Origin: CAZACZ01 sp964483695
GTDB taxonomy: Bacteria; Deinococcota; Deinococci; Deinococcales; Trueperaceae
Direction of reading: 5' to 3'
DNA length: 15,712 nucleotides
Assembly (NCBI GenBank): GCA_964483695.1
Contig: CAZACZ010000068.1
Span: 1-15,712 of the forward strand
The stretch's first letter is position 1. Each line of letters starts with the position of its first letter. Positions 1 to 9,666 of this stretch are shown piece after piece. The notes below the pieces were generated by a model. That model was given only the letters and a program-made list of their open reading frames with translations, was not told the origin of the DNA and did not search any database. The position numbers and the translations under genes were made by a program.

Positions 1-2465
<2,465 letters not shown>

Positions 2466-2531
2466 GCCTAGGACTTGCGCGCGGATGGCCCCGAGCAGCG
2501 CCGGTGCCGACGCGCGGTTCGTACGCGATGC

Positions 2532-2561
2532 AGGCAGGCGGTCCCTCGGGGCCGCCTGCCT
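2532..2561 (+). terminator. Hairpin after rpoC, probable terminator
   Basis: A 10-bp perfect stem (AGGCAGGCGG at 2532-2541, CCGCCTGCCT at 2552-2561) with a 10-nt loop lies 66 nt after the rpoC stop. The 3' flank (CGTCGTGG) is not a true T-tract, so termination is inferred from stem strength and from the new promoter that begins 14 nt later. Confidence 0.55.
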
Positions 2562-2574
2562 CGTCGTGGCGCGG

Positions 2575-2580
2575 TAGCGT
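2575..2580 (+). promoter_or_regulatory. -10 box TAGCGT for a leaderless transcript
   Basis: TAGCGT fits TANNNT and ends 6 nt before the GTG start at 2587. There is no Shine-Dalgarno sequence between them, so the transcript probably starts at the start codon. No convincing -35 box is visible. Confidence 0.55.
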
Positions 2581-2586
2581 ACGAAC

Positions 2587-2958
2587 GTGATCGTCGCCTT
2601 CGACCCGGGGAGGAACGTCGGCGTGGCGTTCGTGGACGCGTCGGGCAGGCTCCTTCGTCACGAGATCGTGACGCTCGCCTCCGTCGACCGCCTGGAACTC
2701 CCCGCCGGCGCCGTGGTGGTGGTCGGTGGTGGGACCGGCAGCCGCGCGTTGCGCGAGCGGCTCGTGGCGCTGGGGCACACGGTCGAGACCGCGGCGGAGG
2801 AGGGGACGTCGCTGGAGGCGCGCACGCTCTACTTCCGCGACCACCCGCCGCGTGGCTGGGCGCGCCTCCTGCCGGAAGGCATGCGCTCGCCTCCGGTGCC
2901 GATCGACGACTACGCCGCCTACGCCATAGCCCTGCGGTGGCTGGCGGGGCAACGCTGA
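2587..2958 (+). CDS. Small RuvC/YqgF-like RNase H-fold protein (putative nuclease)
   Basis: This 123-residue protein resembles the YqgF/RuvC branch of the RNase H fold. It begins with the first-strand motif IVAFDPGRNVGVAF (Asp6 as first metal ligand). It continues with a VVVVGGG strand-turn (residues 43-49), an EEGTSLEAR segment (71-79) that parallels YqgF's DER-ST-A motif, and ends with DDYAAYAIAL (107-116), which resembles the last acidic helix of RuvC. Members of these families cut nucleic acid (Holliday junctions for RuvC, pre-16S rRNA ends for YqgF); the substrate here is unknown. The length is close to YqgF (about 130-150) and short for RuvC (about 170). The GTG start is supported by the -10 box 6 nt upstream. 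It lies alone between rpoC and the convergent carD gene. Family assignment is moderate; specific function is not assigned. Confidence 0.75.
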   Translation: MIVAFDPGRNVGVAFVDASGRLLRHEIVTLASVDRLELPAGAVVVVGGGTGSRALRERLVALGHTVETAAEEGTSLEARTLYFRDHPPRGWARLLPEGMRSPPVPIDDYAAYAIALRWLAGQR

Positions 2959-2999
2959 GGCGCGATGCGGCCTTGCGCCGGCTTCGACCCGAGTACGCA

Positions 3000-3037
3000 G
3001 GACGCCGACGCCACCCAGTAGGTGCGCGTCGGCGTCC
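3000..3037. terminator. Strong hairpin between convergent genes, probable bidirectional terminator
   Basis: A 12-bp perfect stem (GGACGCCGACGC at 3000-3011 with GCGTCGGCGTCC at 3026-3037) is extended by 4 further pairs (3012-3015 with 3021-3024) past one bulged C, leaving a 5-nt loop. It sits between the stop at 2958 (+) and the carD stop at 3060 (-) and can serve both genes. Neither side has a strong T-tract. Confidence 0.7.
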
Positions 3038-3059
3038 GGTGCCTAGCTTCGTAGCGTCG

Positions 3060-3566
3060 TCAGTTCAGGTCGTCTTCCTCGCCGGCGTCCATCATGGCGC
3101 GGGCCTCCTGCGTGCTGATGTTCAGCACCGCGCTGATCTCGCCGGCGAGCAGACGAAGGGCGCGGCGGTATGCCTGCCGGTCGAGATCGGGCAGCCCGCG
3201 TTCGAGGTCCCAGCGGCGCAACTCGCTGGCGAGCGTGGCGATCTGGTACGGGTCGCCGCTGGTGAGCAGGTCGGTCACCTTGCGGTGACGCGCCGCCCAC
3301 TGCTTGGGCAGCGTGATGCGGCCGTTCTGCAGCCGCTCGAGCACGCTCTGGACTTCTTCCTTGGTGAGCGCAGGCCGCAGCCCGGCACCTTGGGGCGCGT
3401 TGACGGGCACGTAGGCCCGCGACGTTCCGTTCGGGAACTCCACCTGGTAGTACTTCTGATCGCTGCCGCCGATCGTGCGGACCGTCGTGCCGGCGACGAT
3501 GCCAACTCCGTACGGCGGAAGGACGACCTGGTCCCCCATCTTGAACGTCTTGCCCTGGTCTTTCAA
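3060..3566 (-). CDS. carD: CarD family RNA polymerase-binding transcription regulator
   Basis: CarD binds the RNA polymerase beta lobe and the upstream edge of the transcription bubble and stabilises open complexes. The 168-residue product has the N-terminal Tudor-like RNAP-interaction domain (GDQVVLPPYGVGIVAG, residues 11-26; YYQVEFPNGTSRAYVPV, about 39-55). The helical C-terminal domain carries LPKQWAARHRK, whose Trp90 aligns with the Thermus Trp86 that wedges the DNA, and then LERGLPDLDRQA. Length and sequence pattern match Thermus CarD (about 164) closely. I prefer the TTG at 3566, preceded by AAGGGAG 9 nt upstream. An in-frame ATG at 3611 would add 15 Arg-rich residues absent from Thermus CarD and has no clear ribosome site. 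The gene is single and convergent with the RuvC/YqgF-like gene. The family call is firm and the start less so. Confidence 0.94.
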   Translation of the reverse strand: MKDQGKTFKMGDQVVLPPYGVGIVAGTTVRTIGGSDQKYYQVEFPNGTSRAYVPVNAPQGAGLRPALTKEEVQSVLERLQNGRITLPKQWAARHRKVTDLLTSGDPYQIATLASELRRWDLERGLPDLDRQAYRRALRLLAGEISAVLNISTQEARAMMDAGEEDDLN

Positions 3567-3718
3567 CGTCGCTCGCTCCCTTCGAACTTCCGACGCCAGA
3601 CGGCGCCCCATGGCGCCGACGGGTGCGTCAGCCGTTCCTCGGATCCTGCGTGGAGTTGTCGGTCGTGGGTGCCGCCTGGCGAAGAGTCGGGACGCAGGCG
3701 ACCATGCTCACGCCCACC

Positions 3719-3724
3719 ATGGTA
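3719..3724 (-). promoter_or_regulatory. Extended -10 box (TGC-TACCAT) upstream of carD
   Basis: On the minus strand TACCAT is preceded by TGC, giving an extended -10 element. Transcription would start near 3712, giving a leader of about 145 nt before the TTG at 3566. The -35 position shows only a weak GTGCAA. The rest of 3567-3846 holds no gene that I can support, only this leader and the end of the exporter's transcript. Confidence 0.4.
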
Positions 3725-3846
3725 GCAGACCATGCGAGGTTTTGCACGTCTCCGAAGATTCCGAACGGAACCGATGAACTAGCACGAACGGCGTGCAGGA
3801 CGCAAGGCGGGCGCGTTGCACTGCCACGAGGGGGTCGGGACGAGGC

Positions 3847-4812
3847 TCAGCGCGGCGGCGGCGGCGCCGGTTCGATCGGCAGCTCCGGCGGCAGCTCGAC
3901 GGCTACCGACGTCGCCGGCAGCGGCGCTGCCCTGTCGTCGCTCGAGCGTACCGTGAGCACCACGCCGGTCAGCAGCAGGGCCGCGCCGACCAGCGTCATG
4001 ACGGACGGGACCTCGGCGAACACGATCAGGGCGAGGATGCCGGACCCGACCGGCTCGAGCAGCGTGGCGGTCGCCACCAGCGTGGCGTCGAGGTGGCGTG
4101 CGGCGAAGTTGAGCCCGGTGTGCCCGACGAGTTGCGGGACCAGCGCCAGCAGCAGGGTCCAGGCGAAGGTGGCGGGCGGGTGATCGAGGTAGGGAGCTCC
4201 GAAGACCCACGGCAGCGGCAGCAGGACCAGCGCCGCCACGCCGTAGGCGGTGCCGGCGTAGGCGTCGAGCCCGATGCCGCTGCGCTGCACGGCGCGCCCG
4301 AGGAGCAAGTACCCCGCGGCGGCGACGCCGCCGAGCAGCGCCAGCAGGTCCCCGAGCAGCGGCGCCGACCCTCCCGTGACGTCGCCGAAGCCGATGACGG
4401 CGGCCCCTCCCACCGCCAGGACCACGCCCGCCATCACCCCGAGGCCTGGTGCCAGGCCGACGAAGAGCCACGCCAACAGCGCGGCCCACAAGGGCGAGGT
4501 GGAGACCAGCGTGACGCTGGCCGCAACCGAGGTGAACGACAGCGAGCTGATCCAGGATGCGAAGTGGACCGCCAACGCCACCCCCGCCACCACCGTCCAC
4601 GCCAGGGCACGGCCGCGGAGCGGGGTGCGGCGCAGGCCGCGGAGCGTGACCGGGAGCATCACCAGGCTGGCGAACGCCATGCGGTAGAACGCCACCACCA
4701 CACCGGGGGCGTCCGCCAGACGGATGAAGATGGCCGCCATGCTCACCGCCACGATGGCGATGCCGAGCACGCCGAACAGCCGTGCACGAGGTGGCGTCGC
4801 TCCGTCGGGCAT
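3847..4812 (-). CDS. EamA/DMT family membrane transporter
   Basis: This 321-residue, very hydrophobic protein has about ten predicted membrane helices in two repeated EamA halves, the layout of drug/metabolite transporters such as RhaT- and YdcZ-like exporters. The first helix is FGVLGIAIVAVSMAAIFIRL. The first half contains VVVAFYRMAFASLVML and TSVAASVTLVSTSPLWAALL, a typical EamA pattern. The second half contains HTGLNFAARHLDATLVATAT followed by LLEPVGSGILALIVFAE, the conserved EamA end. The C-terminal tail is Pro/Glu-rich and probably cytoplasmic. The substrate cannot be read from sequence. An ATG lies at 4821 too, but it falls inside the -10 box, so I chose the ATG at 4812 (see promoter). 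It is divergent from the GH1 gene, with 60 bp between starts. The family is secure and the transported compound unknown. Confidence 0.9.
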   Translation of the reverse strand: MPDGATPPRARLFGVLGIAIVAVSMAAIFIRLADAPGVVVAFYRMAFASLVMLPVTLRGLRRTPLRGRALAWTVVAGVALAVHFASWISSLSFTSVAASVTLVSTSPLWAALLAWLFVGLAPGLGVMAGVVLAVGGAAVIGFGDVTGGSAPLLGDLLALLGGVAAAGYLLLGRAVQRSGIGLDAYAGTAYGVAALVLLPLPWVFGAPYLDHPPATFAWTLLLALVPQLVGHTGLNFAARHLDATLVATATLLEPVGSGILALIVFAEVPSVMTLVGAALLLTGVVLTVRSSDDRAAPLPATSVAVELPPELPIEPAPPPPR

Positions 4813-4819
4813 GGCGGCC

Positions 4820-4825
4820 ATCGTA
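4820..4825 (-). promoter_or_regulatory. -10 box TACGAT for leaderless EamA transporter mRNA
   Basis: Minus-strand TACGAT is followed by 7 nt (GGCCGCC) and then the ATG at 4812. The final AT of the box plus the next G forms an in-frame decoy ATG at 4821. Confidence 0.6.
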
Positions 4826-4846
4826 TCGTGGCGCGCGTCGGTGCGG

Positions 4847-4852
4847 TACCGT
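4847..4852 (+). promoter_or_regulatory. -10 box TACCGT for the GH1 gene
   Basis: TACCGT fits TANNNT and would start transcription near 4859, immediately before the AGGAGG ribosome site, giving a leader of about 14 nt. It sits within the palindromic stretch CGGTACCG (4845-4852). No clear -35 box is visible. Confidence 0.45.
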
Positions 4853-4860
4853 ACCGAGCA

Positions 4861-4866
4861 AGGAGG
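4861..4866 (+). promoter_or_regulatory. Ribosome binding site AGGAGG that sets the GH1 start
   Basis: A full AGGAGG lies 6 nt before the GTG at 4873. It fixes that GTG as the start, although the reading frame stays open for more than 1 kb upstream. Unlike most genes around it, this one therefore has a conventional leader. Confidence 0.85.
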
Positions 4867-4872
4867 AAGCGC

Positions 4873-6207
4873 GTGCCCGACTTCCCGGACGACTTCGCGT
4901 GGGGCGTCTCCACCGCCGCGTACCAGATCGAGGGGGCGGCGACGGACGGGGGGAAGGGCGAGTCGATCTGGGACCGCTTCGCGCACACCCCCGGGCGCGT
5001 GATCGACGGCAGCACCGGCGACGTCGCCACCGACCACGTTCGGCGCTACCGCGAGGACGTGGCGCTGTTGGCCGAGCTCGGAGTCACCGCCTACCGGTTC
5101 TCCGTCTCGTGGCCGCGGGTGCAGCCGCACGGTCGGGGTCGCGGCGCTCCGGCCGGCTGGGCGTTCTACGACCGCCTGGTCGACGCCCTGCTCGAGCGCG
5201 GCATCGAGCCCTGGGTGTGCCTCTACCACTGGGACCTGCCGCAGGCGCTGCAAGACGTCGGAGGTTGGACCCGGCGCGACATCGCCGCCACCTTCGCCGA
5301 CTACGCCGAGCGCGTGGCCGATCGGCTCGGGGACCGCGTCGGGACGTTCTTGATGCTGAACGAACCGAACGTCCACGCGGTGCTGGGTCATCTCGTGGGC
5401 GAGCACGCGCCAGGACTGTCGGGACTTGCGCCGTTCTTCGCGGCGCTGCACCACCAGAACCTCGCCACCGGCGAAGCGCTCCAGCGCTTGCGGGCCCTGC
5501 GTGCGGCCTGGCGCCTCGGGACCATCGTCAACCTGCAGCCGATCGTGGCGGCCGAGGAAGGCGAGGAGCACGAGGCCGCCGCTGCGCTGGCCGATGCGGC
5601 GTTCCACCGTGCCTCGCTCGACCCGTTGCTGCTGGGGAGCTACCCGGAGGTGCTCACGCCGTTCCTGGCGCCGCTGCTGCAAGACGGCGACGTGGCGACG
5701 ATCCACCAGCCGATCGACCTGCTCGGGGTCAACCACTACACGCGCCAGTACGTGCGCGCCGACGACGCCTCGCCCACGGGACTGGCCTTGGCCGAGCCGC
5801 CGCCGAACGCCGAGCGGACGGCGATGGGCTGGGAGGTCGCGCCGGAGGCGTTCACGGCGCAGCTGATCGAGCTGAAGGAGCGCTACGGAAACCCGACGGT
5901 GGTGGTGACCGAGAACGGCGCCGCCTACCCCGACCCCGCGCCGCGTGATGGCCGCGTGGACGACCCCGACCGCGTCCGCTACCTCCACCGCTACCTGCGA
6001 GCCCTCGCTGCCGCGCGTGCGGCCGGCTGCGACGTGCGCGGGTACTTCGTGTGGACGCTGGTCGACAACTTCGAGTGGGCGCACGGCTTCCGCCGCCGCT
6101 TCGGCCTGGTGCACCTCGACCGCGCCACGCAGGCGCGCACCCCGAAGCGCTCGTTCGACGCCTACCGAGAGGTCGTCCGCGGCCGCAGCGTGCCGGAACG
6201 CGACTGA
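4873..6207 (+). CDS. Glycoside hydrolase family 1 beta-glucosidase/beta-glycosidase
   Basis: This is a 444-residue retaining beta-glycosidase, the usual GH1 length, that hydrolyses terminal beta-linked glucose, galactose or similar sugars from oligosaccharides. It opens with the family motif FPDDFAWGVSTAAYQIEGA (residues 4-22). YHWDLPQAL (118-126) gives the glycone-binding His-Trp. FLMLNEPNV contains the acid/base Glu164, GVNHYTRQYV (285-294) follows, and VVVTENGA contains the nucleophile Glu347. WTLVDNFEWAHGF (394-406) carries the C-terminal sugar-binding Glu-Trp pair. There is no signal peptide, so it acts in the cytoplasm on imported oligosaccharides. The GTG start is fixed by AGGAGG. No sugar importer is adjacent; the neighbour is a divergent EamA-type exporter. 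Exact sugar preference is not predictable from sequence alone. Confidence 0.96.
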   Translation: MPDFPDDFAWGVSTAAYQIEGAATDGGKGESIWDRFAHTPGRVIDGSTGDVATDHVRRYREDVALLAELGVTAYRFSVSWPRVQPHGRGRGAPAGWAFYDRLVDALLERGIEPWVCLYHWDLPQALQDVGGWTRRDIAATFADYAERVADRLGDRVGTFLMLNEPNVHAVLGHLVGEHAPGLSGLAPFFAALHHQNLATGEALQRLRALRAAWRLGTIVNLQPIVAAEEGEEHEAAAALADAAFHRASLDPLLLGSYPEVLTPFLAPLLQDGDVATIHQPIDLLGVNHYTRQYVRADDASPTGLALAEPPPNAERTAMGWEVAPEAFTAQLIELKERYGNPTVVVTENGAAYPDPAPRDGRVDDPDRVRYLHRYLRALAAARAAGCDVRGYFVWTLVDNFEWAHGFRRRFGLVHLDRATQARTPKRSFDAYREVVRGRSVPERD

Positions 6208-6225
6208 GCCGACAAGCCGACGTGG

Positions 6226-6243
6226 GGCGGCGGCGCCGCCGTC
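6226..6243. terminator. Short GC-rich palindrome between convergent genes, possible terminator
   Basis: GCGGCGG at 6227-6233 folds onto CCGCCG/TC at 6236-6243 in the 34-nt gap between the GH1 stop and the DUF423 stop. It could end both transcripts, but it is short, has no T-tract, and such GC palindromes are common in this genome. Confidence 0.3.
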
Positions 6244-6633
6244 AGCGGCGCGCCAGCTCGACGGCCACCAGGAGCCATCCGGCGATCATCCCCGCGCCAC
6301 CGAGGGGCGCGACGGCGCCAAGCCAGCTCGGGCCGCCGAACGCCAGCAGGTAGAGCGCCAGCGCGAACAGGCTGGCGCCGCCGGCCAGGACCAGGCCGGC
6401 CCACCGCGCCGAGCGCGAGGCCGGTCGCATCAGAGCGGCCAGGGCCAGCAGCCCCACGCCATGCACCAGTTGGTAGCGAACGGCGGTCTCGAAGGTCGCC
6501 AGGCGATCCGCGGACAACCGCCCTTCGAGCCCGTGCGCGCCGAACGCCCCCAGCGCCACCCCGACGGCGAGCAACACCGCGCCGTACCCGGCGAGGCCGC
6601 GCAGGTCGTGGGGTACTCCGGCGGGCGCGCGGC

Positions 6634-6637
<4 letters not shown>
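6242..6637 (-). CDS. DUF423 (YgdD-like) small membrane protein
   Basis: This 131-residue integral membrane protein has four predicted helices and matches the DUF423 family, which includes E. coli YgdD, by length and motif. The N-terminal helix ends in the hallmark LGAFGAHGL, followed by RLATFETAVRYQLVHGVGLL. The later helices include ASLFALALYLLAFGG and the Gly/Pro segment LGAVAPLGGAGMIAGWLLVA. Biochemical function is unknown for the family; it sits in the inner membrane. Its ATG overlaps the TGA of the ABC ATPase gene (ATGA at 6634-6637), so it is the second gene of that operon and probably translationally coupled. The ATG is also preceded by GGGGA 7 nt upstream. Whether it works with the transporter is unknown. 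Confidence 0.9.
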
Positions 6638-7359
<722 letters not shown>

Positions 7360-7366
7360 GCCGACC

Positions 7367-7372
7367 ATGCTA
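7367..7372 (-). promoter_or_regulatory. -10 box TAGCAT for leaderless ABC ATPase mRNA
   Basis: Minus-strand TAGCAT is followed by 7 nt (GGTCGGC) and then the GTG at 7359. The AT of the box and the next G create an in-frame ATG at 7368. There is no Shine-Dalgarno sequence. Confidence 0.6.
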
Positions 7373-7404
7373 CCGCGCCTGGTGAAGCGCCCGCGCCCGC
7401 GACG

Positions 7405-7427
7405 GTGCCGGAGCCCATGCTCGGCAC
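7405..7427 (-). terminator. Hairpin downstream of DUF2207, possible terminator
   Basis: GTGCCG (7405-7410) and AGC (7412-7414) pair with GCT (7419-7421) and CGGCAC (7422-7427): 9 bp with one bulged base and a 4-nt loop. It lies in the 114-nt gap between the DUF2207 stop and the ABC ATPase promoter. There is no T-tract, so the role is uncertain. Confidence 0.4.
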
Positions 7428-7473
7428 GTCACCGACCGCCGGCCCGGCTCGCCGCCTTGGCGCTGCGCGCCGT

Positions 7474-9528
7474 TCAGCGTCCGCCGGAGCTGCCGCCGCC
7501 CCCGCCGCCGCCGCCCCCGCCGGACGACGAGCCGCCCGAGGACGCCGAGGCCGATGCCGAGCTCAGCGCGCTGCTCAAGGACGAGATCGACGACGACAGG
7601 CCCGCCAGGTCGGAGACGCCGCGCGCCGTGCCCATCCAGGCGGCGCGCCGCACCATGTCGCTCTCGTCGACGCCGGCCAACGGCGCCGCTCGGCGCAGCG
7701 TGCGCAGGTACTTCTCGGCCACGCCCATGGCCGCCGCGTAGCAGTAGTACACGTCCCAGAGGCCGAAGAAGTCGAGCGGAGCGTCCTTCATGCGGGTGTA
7801 GTCGGTGAGGGTCCGCTTGAACCCCTGCCAGCCGTAGACCTCGGCGGCGATCTCGGGTCGCCACGCCGGCACGGCCACCAGCGCGGTGACGAGCGTCGCG
7901 ATGCTCACCACCACCCCCGCCACGAAGAAGGCGCTGGCGGCACCGCTGGTGAGGACGATGCCGAGCACGCTGATGCCGGCTGCCAGCAGGCCGCGCAACG
8001 CAGCGCGGTTGGTGGCCTTGCGGCTCTCGGGGTCGGTCAGCTCGCCGCCTCGCTGGGCCTCCAGCCACTTCCGCACGCTCGGTCCCCAGCGCCGCATGAA
8101 GGTGCTGGCGTTGCGTTCCGAGTAGCTCTTGAGCTCGCGGAACTCGAGGAAGTCGGGGTCGCCGCGGCGGTGCGTCTTGGCGGCCGCCTCGAGGTAACCG
8201 AGCACGCTCGCTTCGAACGGCAGCAACGTGAGCTTCGACTGCTGCGGGTTCAGCCGCATCTGGAAGTTGCGCCCCTTCGGCTCGAACGCGCCGAAGCCGC
8301 GCCGCGCCAGGTCCATGATGGTGGCGTGGAACGCCGCGCCCATGCGGCCTTGCTGGTAGCTCTGGTCGAGGATGGTGGTGACGGCCGCCGGCGGCAGGTC
8401 GGACGGCGGCTCGAACGGGTACTTCATGCCGTCGCCTTGGGGCTCGCGTCCGTACCGGCGGTAGTCGCGCCACACACTGCGCCCGTACCACCCCACCAGC
8501 GCGAGGACGGCGACGGCCCAGAGCGGGCTGGCGCGCAGGCGGTCGAACCACGACAGACGCTGCACCAGCACCCTGCTCACTTGCTGGTAGCCGGCCCCGT
8601 CTTCGGTCACGACGTCGACGAGGCTGGTGCCGACGGGGAGCGCGTCGACCTCGCACCGGAAGGAGGTGGTGCCGCTGCACACGCCGCGGCGTCCATCGAC
8701 CACCCAGCGCACCTCGGCGATGCCGTCCACGTCCGAAGCCGAGCCGGCGATGACGATGCGGTCCGCACCCGTCTCGAGGCGGCCCTGCACCTGCACGAAC
8801 GGCGACTCCGCGACGTTCACCCGCGCCACCTGCGCCTCGTCGCGCAGCAAGTCCTCCATCATCGGTCGATCGCCGCGGATGGTGAACAGGGCCGGGTCCA
8901 TCAGGTACCGAACCTCGACGCCGCTGCCGCTGGGGATGCGGCCGAACTGCACACGCAGCGTGGCGCGGTCGTCGGAGAGGGTGACGCGCGGCATCTCGGG
9001 GTTGGCGTAGCGGTGCACGTAGGCGTCGTACGGCTCGGCCATGGCGCCGGGGGCGCGAACGGTCAGGTCGTAGCCGGCCACGCCGGGATGGTTGCGCTCG
9101 AGCGGGTTCCAGTACCACTGCACCACGTCGGCGTAGGCGTCGACGGTCCCTTCGAGGCGGTAGACGTAGCGGACGCGGCGTTCGGACACGCGCTGGGCGT
9201 TGCGCACCACGAGCTCCGTGCCAGGCGTGCCGTCCTCACACGCTTGGGTGAAGGCGGTGGCGGACGGCCCGGGGCTCACGGCGCCGGAGCCGTCGAGCAG
9301 CGTCAGGCGCTGGTTGGCGCCGTGCTCGACGCACACGAACGCCTCGCCGAAGTCGCCGTTGGTCCACAGCGTGCGGGTGTCGTCGATGACGACGCTGCCG
9401 TCGGCCCCGATCGTGACCGACTGCACCACGTCGCGCCACTCGTAGGTCTGGGACCATGCCAACGCCGACGCCGTCAAGGCGGACAGCGCCAGGGCCACGT
9501 TCCGTAGGGATCGCAGGAGGCGTCGCAT
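7474..9528 (-). CDS. DUF2207 domain membrane protein with Ig-like insertion and poly-Gly tail
   Basis: This is a 684-residue envelope protein. A signal peptide (MRRLLRSLRNVALALSALTA, cut near Ala24) leads into an extracellular beta-rich DUF2207 domain (about 25-235). Residues 245-322 resemble a bacterial Ig-like fold (VIAGSASDVDGIAEVRWVVDG) with Cys284 and Cys292 as a possible disulfide; Cys66 and Cys97 could form another. One membrane helix lies at about 333-349, a cytoplasmic region follows (350-510), and two close helices lie at about 511-553. The family segment GWQGFKRTLTDYTRMKDAP (566-584) and the C-terminal Ser/Gly-rich tail (Gly10 within about 662-684), typical of DUF2207 proteins, complete it. 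Family function is unknown. The ATG at 9528 is supported by TAGCAT 7 nt upstream. It is flanked by transporter genes on the same strand. Confidence 0.88.
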   Translation of the reverse strand: MRRLLRSLRNVALALSALTASALAWSQTYEWRDVVQSVTIGADGSVVIDDTRTLWTNGDFGEAFVCVEHGANQRLTLLDGSGAVSPGPSATAFTQACEDGTPGTELVVRNAQRVSERRVRYVYRLEGTVDAYADVVQWYWNPLERNHPGVAGYDLTVRAPGAMAEPYDAYVHRYANPEMPRVTLSDDRATLRVQFGRIPSGSGVEVRYLMDPALFTIRGDRPMMEDLLRDEAQVARVNVAESPFVQVQGRLETGADRIVIAGSASDVDGIAEVRWVVDGRRGVCSGTTSFRCEVDALPVGTSLVDVVTEDGAGYQQVSRVLVQRLSWFDRLRASPLWAVAVLALVGWYGRSVWRDYRRYGREPQGDGMKYPFEPPSDLPPAAVTTILDQSYQQGRMGAAFHATIMDLARRGFGAFEPKGRNFQMRLNPQQSKLTLLPFEASVLGYLEAAAKTHRRGDPDFLEFRELKSYSERNASTFMRRWGPSVRKWLEAQRGGELTDPESRKATNRAALRGLLAAGISVLGIVLTSGAASAFFVAGVVVSIATLVTALVAVPAWRPEIAAEVYGWQGFKRTLTDYTRMKDAPLDFFGLWDVYYCYAAAMGVAEKYLRTLRRAAPLAGVDESDMVRRAAWMGTARGVSDLAGLSSSISSLSSALSSASASASSGGSSSGGGGGGGGGGSSGGR

Positions 9529-9535
9529 GGCCCCC

Positions 9536-9541
9536 ATGCTA
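9536..9541 (-). promoter_or_regulatory. -10 box TAGCAT for leaderless DUF2207 mRNA
   Basis: Minus-strand TAGCAT is followed by 7 nt (GGGGGCC) and then the ATG at 9528. The box's AT plus G forms an in-frame decoy ATG at 9537. A 10-bp palindrome, GTTCGCGAAC (9550-9559), lies just upstream of the box. Confidence 0.6.
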
Positions 9542-9553
9542 CCGGAGCGGTTC

Positions 9554-9582
9554 GCGAACGTTGGGGCAGATGCCGCGTTCGC
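9554..9582 (-). other. Inverted repeat between permease gene and DUF2207 promoter
   Basis: GCGAACG (9554-9560) pairs with CGTTCGC (9576-9582), and GGC/GCC inside (9565-9567 with 9572-9574) can extend the hairpin. It may end the psuG-rodZ-permease transcript or serve as an operator for the DUF2207 promoter; the sequence does not decide. Nothing else is seen in 9583-9666. Confidence 0.35.
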
Positions 9583-9666
9583 CACGTTGCGTGTTGCGCG
9601 GTCCGGCCCGCGCGCCCGGCCCGGCTCCCGCGGCCAGGCACCCCGGGCGTCGGGTCGTGCCGTGCG

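Noticed and set aside
3567..3846. Possible small gene between carD and the EamA gene
   Set aside because: Open frames here overlap carD or EamA or lack a start signal and protein-like composition. The carD leader and promoter explain most of it.
3793..4872. Upstream extension of the GH1 frame by 360 codons
   Set aside because: It is antisense to the EamA gene and has Gln/Arg/Gly-rich nonsense composition; AGGAGG and the GTG at 4873 define the real start.
3847..6114. Minus-strand frame open for 755 codons, running antisense through the GH1 gene into the EamA gene
   Set aside because: Only the part below 4812 looks like a protein (EamA). The upstream part is Arg/Val/Gly-rich low-complexity sequence opposite a clear GH1 gene, as expected from stop-poor GC-rich DNA.
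7480..7525. CCG/CCC tandem repeat that looks like a simple-sequence repeat
   Set aside because: It encodes the Gly-rich tail usual for DUF2207 proteins. It could slip in length but is not a separate element.
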